17,285 nt of DNA, from assembly GCA_049965975.1 (NCBI GenBank), contig JBMFVN010000010.1, positions 1 through 17,285 of the forward strand, given 5' to 3'. Position 1 is the first letter of the stretch, and every line of letters starts with the position of its first letter. Below the pieces are notes generated by a model. The model was given only the letters and a program-made list of their open reading frames with translations, searched no databases and was not told the DNA's origin. The DNA is from JAGDXZ01 sp049965975 (GTDB lineage: Archaea; Micrarchaeota; Micrarchaeia; Micrarchaeales; CABMGC01). Of this stretch, positions 12,043 to 17,285 are shown piece after piece. The position numbers and the translations under genes are program-made.

Positions 12043-13101
12043 ATGGAAATGTATGGCAACATCGGTTTTGGCGATTCAGCTTCGACGTCTCAGAATGCCG
12101 AGCTCATAAATGAGGCTGAGCTTTTCAAGCCGAGAATAGCAGTTGTAGGCGTTGGAGGCGGAGGCAACAACACAGTTCAGAGGCTAAGCACAATGGACAT
12201 TAAAGGGGCAAGCCTCTTTGCATTCAACACCGATGCCAAGCACCTGGGCATGCTTAACAGCAACATAACAAAGCTCATACTCGGCAAAGACCTTACGAGA
12301 GGGCTTGGTGCAGGAGGCTTTCCTGAAATAGGAGAAAAAGCTGCAGAGCTCAGCAAAAACGAGATAGACATCTTGCTAAAGGATTCAAACCTTGTTTTCC
12401 TTACCGCTGGAATGGGAGGCGGCACAGGAACCGGCGCTGCGCCGGTGGTGGCAAGGTCTGCAAAGGAGCAAGGAGCGATAGTAGTGGGCATTGTCACGCT
12501 GCCATTCGCTCTTGAGAGAGTAAGGCTCGAGACGGCAAAGAAAGGCATAGAAAAGCTCAGGCAAGAAGTAGACACATTGGTAATAATAGACAACCAGAGG
12601 CTTGTAGAGCTTTATCCAAATCTGCCTATAGAGAAGACGTTTGCGCTTGCTGACGAAATAACTGCAAAGGCTGTAAGGGGCATTACCGAAACAATAACAC
12701 AGCCAAGCTTGATAAATCTCGACTTTGCAGATGTCCGCACAATAATGTCTGCCGGCGGATTGGCGATGATAAGCGTAGGTGAGGCCCACGGGTCAAACAG
12801 AGTAGAGGAAGTAGTCGAGAACACGTTAAAGAACAAGCTGCTTGACGTAGATTATTCAAAGGCTACTGGAGTGCTCATACACATAATAGGCGGACCAGAC
12901 CTTACGCTCGGCGATGCAAACGAGATAGGCACAAAGCTAACCGAGCAGATAACGCCCAATGCAAATGTGACATGGGGCGCTAGGCTCGATGAGACATATC
13001 AAGACAAGGTTGAAGTTATCGCAATATTCACTGGCGTGTCAGGAGCGTCGGTAACCGGAAAGGAAGAAGAAAAGCCAAGCCTTGGAATAGGCATGCTTTG
13101 A
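12043..13101 (+). CDS. ftsZ: FtsZ cell-division GTPase
   Basis: A 352-residue tubulin-family FtsZ, which polymerises into the midcell ring. Motifs from this start: nucleotide-binding VVGVGGGGNN (34-43), the GTPase signature GMGGGTGTG (123-131), LVIIDNQRL, and the T7 synergy loop NLDFADV (225-231) that completes the active site of the neighbouring subunit. The C-terminal tail is short: an acidic EEEKP linker and a terminal LGIGML that may be the conserved peptide bound by membrane tethers. The frame is open to 11995, but those 16 residues (from a TTG) precede the likely transcript start, so the ATG at 12043 is preferred; 12049 is possible. It is single-gene, with a T-rich terminator at 13107-13140. 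No SepF or second ftsZ is nearby. Confidence 0.95.
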   Translation: MEMYGNIGFGDSASTSQNAELINEAELFKPRIAVVGVGGGGNNTVQRLSTMDIKGASLFAFNTDAKHLGMLNSNITKLILGKDLTRGLGAGGFPEIGEKAAELSKNEIDILLKDSNLVFLTAGMGGGTGTGAAPVVARSAKEQGAIVVGIVTLPFALERVRLETAKKGIEKLRQEVDTLVIIDNQRLVELYPNLPIEKTFALADEITAKAVRGITETITQPSLINLDFADVRTIMSAGGLAMISVGEAHGSNRVEEVVENTLKNKLLDVDYSKATGVLIHIIGGPDLTLGDANEIGTKLTEQITPNANVTWGARLDETYQDKVEVIAIFTGVSGASVTGKEEEKPSLGIGML

Positions 13102-13106
13102 GCAGA

Positions 13107-13140
13107 TTTTCTTTTTCCTTATTTTCGTTTTCTTCTGTTT
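13107..13140 (+). terminator. T-rich terminator of ftsZ
   Basis: Repeated T-runs (TTTT, TTTTT, TTTT, TTTT, TTT) begin five bases after the ftsZ stop and fill the short gap before the convergent leuS stop at 13150. This is the usual archaeal form. Confidence 0.6.
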
Positions 13141-13149
13141 ATGCATACT

Positions 13150-15978
13150 TCAAGAAACATCGAGGCTGGGCTTTAGAGGCACGGCCCTGCTCGCTCTTTC
13201 TGCCTTAGACTTCGATTCCAGCTCTACAACGACTTTGCGGCCTAGAACGTCGCTTATATAATTGCTTGCGTCTGAAAAAGCGGAGTATTCCTCCTCTTCT
13301 GTAACATCGATAGGCGAAAGCTTTGCATGGCCTTTAGATAGCTGCGAAAGGTACTTGGCTGCGGCTTCTTTGTTGACCTGCTTTTCGTCAAGCTCGGCAA
13401 GCACTTTGCCCGTATCACCATACTGGGCAAGCTTGTTGTAAAGGTCACGCTTCCACGAATCTGCAATGATTATCCTGACTTCGTTTATCTTTCCCTTTTT
13501 CTTTTCCATCAGTGAAATTACCTGCTTCGCATCCTGTATTGTCGAGTCAATGGCGTCTTCAAGCTTCTCCACCTTTTCGTTTATCATGTCTGACTTGCTT
13601 TCAGGCCACCTTTCAACAGATGCAAACGTGTTGTTTCCGAGAAGGTGCCACAGCTCTTCTGAGAAGTGCGGTGCTACAGGCTGAAGCATAAGAGCAACCG
13701 CTGAAATAAAGTCCTTTACAACTATGCTGTTGTTGCCACCACGAGCAAAATAACGCCTGAGCTCTATTACGCTGTCGTAAAGTATATGCATATAGGCCTG
13801 CCTAGGTTCGAGGGCCTCCATTGCTTGGGTTGCCGCTGCTATCTTCTTATTAAGCTTTGAGTAGAGCCAGAAGTCTACCTGCTTTAGCTCGCCAGATTCC
13901 AACTTGTCTGAATTGAGCACTGTGTCGTAAAGATAGCTAAGCCGTTCCTGTATGCCTTTCACGGCTGCAACAGAGAAATTGGCATCGCTGTAAAGGTCAG
14001 TGCTTGCGACAAGGTTTATGCGAAGAGGGTCTACGCCATATTGCTGCGCGCCGTCGTTAAGCGGCACTATGTTGCCGAGGCTCTTGCTCATCTTCTCCCC
14101 TTCGCTGAGCAGCATGCCGTTTGTCACTATCTGCTTCGGCCAGTAATCCTTGTCGAATATGGCCACGTGGTTGAAAATATACATTGTAAGATGGTTTGGA
14201 ATGAGCTCGAAAGCAGAATGGTTTGACGTGTTCTTGTACCAGTACGTGAACGAATCCCTGCACTTGTTTATCAACTCGTAGTCTATGCCTGTGCTCTTTG
14301 CAACAGCATCAGCAGAACCCTTGCCTAGGAAAACGTAGTCGAAGAATTCTGGCTTGAGCTTTTCTACATCTGTGCCCCGTATCAGATGCGATATGGTGTA
14401 GAATGCAGGGTATATTGTCGAATCTGAAAGCGATTCTATAATATACTTGCTATCAAGAGGGAACCTTGTTCCAAGCCCCTGAGCGCGCGCAACAGCGCGC
14501 AGGTTAATCCACTCTATAGCATATTCGAAAGCGGCCCTGCTCTCGTTGGGTATAAGCTTAATAGTCTTGGCATAATTCCTTACTTCGCTTTTCCACTGCT
14601 CGTCTCCGTAGTTGATGAACCACTGGTCGTCAACCACCTTTACTACTATCTCTGTGCCGCACCTGCAAAACACTGGCGCATTCGCAAGAGCATAAATTTT
14701 TATCGCATTGCCCTTGCTCAGGAGCTCATTCTTTATCCTTTCCCTTGCTTCGGGCTCTGAAACGCCCTCGTAGCCCTGGACTATCATTATACCATACCTG
14801 GATTCTTCCTTGTATTCGAGCTTTGTTGCCTCTTCTATCTGCTCCTCGGTAGCGTCTAATCCATAGCCAAGGGCATCAAGATATGCCTTTGCTGGCACAT
14901 TCATCTCAAGATCAGAATTTGCAACCTTTGAGTCCTTTGCCCTTTCAAAGTCTATTTTCAGAACGCGAATTGGCATCGGCACTGGAATCCCTTCGCGCTG
15001 CATTCTCTGCAGAGCTACATAGTCGAAAGGAGCATGGGCAGGAACGCTCATGACAATTCCCGTGCCTGTTGCAGGCTTCACAAAAAAGCCGTTGAACACA
15101 GGCACCTTTGCGCCTGTAACCGGATTTATGCAGGTTTTTGAAATAAGCTCTGAGCCGTCAAGCTCCTTCTCGACGTTTATCTTAATCTGATAGCTTAGCA
15201 CGCTGCTTGCAGGCTTTGCTATGTAGAATTTCTTGCTACTTCCTTCTATCGTGCAAAGCACGTACTTTGAATCCCGGTTTACAAACAGGTTTGTTACCCC
15301 GAATACTGTCTCGGGCCTATATGTCGCGCAAAGCATATATGCTTCTTCCCCGTCGACCTTGAAAGCTATTGCAGTTTCCTCTTCTATTTCGGGCTCGACA
15401 TCGTGCAGTGTGTCGTGCATGCCTACTGCATTGCCCTCGTTTGGGCACCATCCAACTGCATGCTTTCCCTGAACAAGCAGATGCTTGCTGTTGAGTATGC
15501 CGAACTGCCATTCTACGAACTTGCTGAAAAAGGGCTCAGTGGAAATGAAAGACCTCCTGAAATCTATGCTTAAGCCTGAGATTTCGAAGCTTTCCTTGCC
15601 TACTTTAGAAAAATAGGAGGTAATGTAAACAGGATCTGTCATTTTTGCTATCTCTGAATCGGGTATGTGGAAAAGCTTGAGCTCGCTTATTATTTCTTGG
15701 TCGTTGTTCTTAATGCGCTTTGCAAAAGCAAGGACAGGCGTGCCAGTCGCGTGAAAGCCCATTGGAAAAAGGACATTGAAGCCCCGCATGCGCTTGTACC
15801 TTGCAAGCAGGTCTGCAATTCCATAAGTGCGAAGATGACCTATGTGCAATGGCGTATTGACATACGGGAAAGCAGCAAAGACCATGAATGCTGGCTTGTC
15901 GCTAGGCTCGGGCTCAAACAGCTTTGCGTCATTCCACGCCTTCTGCCATTTTTCCTCAATCTCTTTGAAGTTTATCAT
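13150..15978 (-). CDS. leuS: Leucyl-tRNA synthetase, archaeal/eukaryotic type
   Basis: A 942-residue class I synthetase that charges tRNA-Leu. The HIGH motif is PLHIGHLRTY (45-48 for HIGH). GFHATGTPV follows, as in archaeal LeuRS. The CP1 editing domain carries TYRPETVFG near 220 and GTGIVMSVPAHAPFDY near 300. CRCGTEIVVKVVDDQWF precedes the catalytic second half. KMSKS is at 629-633 (GEKMSKSLGN). The C-terminal anticodon-stem and C-terminal domains follow to SLDVS. GFHATGTP and the position of the editing domain favour LeuRS over IleRS or ValRS. The frame is open to 16023, but the ATG at 15978 (MINFKEIEEKWQ) lies about 25-30 bases after a TATA-like TTTTTAAC, so a leaderless start is likely. 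It is convergent with ftsZ. Confidence 0.95.
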   Translation of the reverse strand: MINFKEIEEKWQKAWNDAKLFEPEPSDKPAFMVFAAFPYVNTPLHIGHLRTYGIADLLARYKRMRGFNVLFPMGFHATGTPVLAFAKRIKNNDQEIISELKLFHIPDSEIAKMTDPVYITSYFSKVGKESFEISGLSIDFRRSFISTEPFFSKFVEWQFGILNSKHLLVQGKHAVGWCPNEGNAVGMHDTLHDVEPEIEEETAIAFKVDGEEAYMLCATYRPETVFGVTNLFVNRDSKYVLCTIEGSSKKFYIAKPASSVLSYQIKINVEKELDGSELISKTCINPVTGAKVPVFNGFFVKPATGTGIVMSVPAHAPFDYVALQRMQREGIPVPMPIRVLKIDFERAKDSKVANSDLEMNVPAKAYLDALGYGLDATEEQIEEATKLEYKEESRYGIMIVQGYEGVSEPEARERIKNELLSKGNAIKIYALANAPVFCRCGTEIVVKVVDDQWFINYGDEQWKSEVRNYAKTIKLIPNESRAAFEYAIEWINLRAVARAQGLGTRFPLDSKYIIESLSDSTIYPAFYTISHLIRGTDVEKLKPEFFDYVFLGKGSADAVAKSTGIDYELINKCRDSFTYWYKNTSNHSAFELIPNHLTMYIFNHVAIFDKDYWPKQIVTNGMLLSEGEKMSKSLGNIVPLNDGAQQYGVDPLRINLVASTDLYSDANFSVAAVKGIQERLSYLYDTVLNSDKLESGELKQVDFWLYSKLNKKIAAATQAMEALEPRQAYMHILYDSVIELRRYFARGGNNSIVVKDFISAVALMLQPVAPHFSEELWHLLGNNTFASVERWPESKSDMINEKVEKLEDAIDSTIQDAKQVISLMEKKKGKINEVRIIIADSWKRDLYNKLAQYGDTGKVLAELDEKQVNKEAAAKYLSQLSKGHAKLSPIDVTEEEEYSAFSDASNYISDVLGRKVVVELESKSKAERASRAVPLKPSLDVS

Positions 15979-16000
15979 GCTATTATTTTGCTTGACAAAA

Positions 16001-16009
16001 GTTAAAAAT
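16001..16009 (-). promoter_or_regulatory. TATA-like element of leuS
   Basis: The minus strand reads ATTTTTAAC about 23-31 bases before the ATG at 15978. It lies in the 52-base gap after the glycosyltransferase stop, so leuS can be transcribed on its own. Confidence 0.45.
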
Positions 16010-16030
16010 GGTTTTGAAAGCAACTAGCAG

Positions 16031-17285
16031 CTAGCTTCGCTGCCATTCCTGCTTCCAGAAAGTCAGCAGTCCGTAAACCGACACAAGCAAAAGAAGAAGC
16101 ATGTAAAGACCGCCCGCGCTGAGCGTCCTTTTCTTCCTTCTTCTTATCGTGCTGGAAAGCTCATAAATGTAGACAAATGTGATAAGGTAGCTGATGGCGC
16201 TAAGCGAAAGAACAAGCAAAAGAAAAGCGAAGTGGAAATGGGAAAGCCTCAAAATAATCAATGACAGCCTCTGAAATGCGAACGTCAAGCCAAACACGCC
16301 ACGCCTAAGAGTCTCAAAGCTCCTCAGCAGGAATGCGAAGATAGACAATAGAGGCAAAGCGTACATGTAAACCATTTGGAAGGAGTAAATAGGAGATCTT
16401 CTTCTCAGGTAGGTGCCGTCGAAAAGCTCCTTGAAGAAGTAAAGGTAGCCAGCGCGGGTCCACCTTATCGCCTGCCTTATTACTGCACGCACAGTCTTTG
16501 GGGCTTTTGTAGTTACGACAACGTTATGGGCCCTAACCGCCTTGTAGCCAAGATCAAGTATGTGCGCAGTAAGCTGCCTGTCATCGGCATACAGCATTCG
16601 CCTGCCGAAGATTAAGCCGTATCTGTAGGCTTTAGTTTGCATATATCCCTTGACAAGCTCTGTCTTATACATCGCGCATTCGCCGTCAAGGACCATTGGC
16701 GTGCCTAAGTGCTCCAATCCGGCAAACCCGAATTCCTTGAGCCTGTGGAAGAATTCAAGAGCATAGGTAGAGAGCCTGCGCTTGTCCAGGCGCACCTGTA
16801 TCTTAGCTCCAACACCGCCCACGCTCCTTGAGAAATACGGCAGCATGAAAGAAACTGCATTTTTGCTTAGCACTGTGTCGCTGTCGACAAAAAGCACATA
16901 TCTGCTGCTAACATGCTTTACTCCTTCGGCTAGAGCTATTCTTTTGCCGCTGTGATCTTTCAAGTACACGAACTTGCCTCCATGCCTCTCTGTTATTGAC
17001 TTGTAAGGCTCAAATGAGGAATCGCCCACCACAACAAAGCCTATGCCCTCACTGCTTATCGAATTTATGCATTTCTCAAACAGTTCCGGATTCTCGTTAT
17101 ATACAGGAACTACTGCCGTCACCTCCTTCTTTGCGCTTTCTGGTGCTTTCAAACGCGACATTAGCTTGATTTTTCTCTTTTCCTGCCTTACAAAGTAGAG
17201 GTCGAAGAGGTAGTACGCTATCGAGAAAACGCTCATTACTAGCGAAATAAGAAGCAGGATTCCGAATGCTGAGTGAAGAAGCCAA
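16031..17285 (-). CDS. Membrane GT2 glycosyltransferase, processive synthase type, 5' end beyond the window
   Basis: Residues are numbered from the Met at 17236. A GT-A catalytic domain (about 38-265) has VTAVVPVYNE, GDSS (71-74), the metal-binding DSD (118-120), the acceptor-site DD (218-219, ADDRQLT) and QAIRW (255-259). This last is the QxxRW motif of hyaluronan, chitin and cellulose synthases and related enzymes. Three or four transmembrane helices follow (about 290-310, 325-360, 380-395). The Met at 17236 is not a safe start: the frame runs open to the window edge with hydrophobic residues (FGILLLISLV) that complete an N-terminal membrane helix. It probably makes or extends a surface polysaccharide or glycolipid; the sugar is unknown. 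It is 52 bases upstream of leuS. Confidence 0.87.
   Translation of the reverse strand, partial: WLLHSAFGILLLISLVMSVFSIAYYLFDLYFVRQEKRKIKLMSRLKAPESAKKEVTAVVPVYNENPELFEKCINSISSEGIGFVVVGDSSFEPYKSITERHGGKFVYLKDHSGKRIALAEGVKHVSSRYVLFVDSDTVLSKNAVSFMLPYFSRSVGGVGAKIQVRLDKRRLSTYALEFFHRLKEFGFAGLEHLGTPMVLDGECAMYKTELVKGYMQTKAYRYGLIFGRRMLYADDRQLTAHILDLGYKAVRAHNVVVTTKAPKTVRAVIRQAIRWTRAGYLYFFKELFDGTYLRRRSPIYSFQMVYMYALPLLSIFAFLLRSFETLRRGVFGLTFAFQRLSLIILRLSHFHFAFLLLVLSLSAISYLITFVYIYELSSTIRRRKKRTLSAGGLYMLLLLLVSVYGLLTFWKQEWQRS

Noticed and set aside
15979..16023. N-terminal extension of LeuRS to an upstream ATG
   Set aside because: The region holds the TATA-like element; the synthetase begins naturally at MINFKEIEEKWQ.
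1..17285. CRISPR array, insertion sequence, phage or integration site
   Set aside because: No regularly spaced repeats, transposase or integrase, and no duplication of a tRNA 3' end was seen.

Overview
The window is archaeal chromosome. The evidence is: archaeal-type leucyl-tRNA synthetase, RtcB, FtsZ, a single-domain TRAM protein, class III (archaellin/pilin-type) signal sequences with a Q-x-S-x-E core, AT-rich TATA boxes about 25 bases before genes, GGTGG/GGTGA ribosome-binding sites, and tRNAs without an encoded CCA. Compact, overlapping genes, many short lineage-specific proteins and a tRNA insertion at a non-canonical place suggest a small-genome DPANN archaeon, perhaps Micrarchaeota-like. 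That placement is inference.

Layout. 1-233: the 3' part of a probable SRP (7S) RNA, cut by the window edge, followed by tRNA-Ser(GCU). 272-1142: a TRAM-domain gene (minus) and, diverging from it across one symmetric TATA element, a winged-helix regulator broken by a frameshift. 1142-1777: a HAD-family hydrolase (minus). 1854-8209 (minus): one long, tightly packed operon for a type IV pilus-like machine. It runs secretion ATPase, two half-size GspF/TadC platform proteins, then six pilin-like genes, one tail-to-head pilin-like ORF with an apparent AUU start, and finally a HIT-domain protein. One of these genes, a 52-residue micro-pilin, is easily missed. 8342-9412 (plus), diverging from the operon: a winged-helix protein and an FNR-like flavin reductase. 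9450-10309 (minus): a C39-like cysteine peptidase directly behind tRNA-Leu(CAA), whose T-loop carries about 12 extra bases. 10444-11883 (plus): rtcB, with tRNA-Val(CAC) tail-to-tail at its end. 12043-13101 (plus): ftsZ. 13150-15978 (minus): leuS. 16031 to the right edge (minus): a membrane-embedded GT2 glycosyltransferase whose 5' end lies outside the window.

How it fits together. The pilus operon supplies motor, platform and a varied set of pilins. No prepilin peptidase is in the window, so processing must come from elsewhere. The divergent winged-helix gene is the nearest candidate regulator. A second theme is translation: SRP RNA, three tRNAs, LeuRS and the tRNA ligase RtcB. The tRNA-Leu with the T-loop insertion lies head-to-head with rtcB, whose product would join the exons if the insertion is an intron. 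No stretch over 300 bases lacks a gene, and I saw no insertion sequence, CRISPR array or phage signature.
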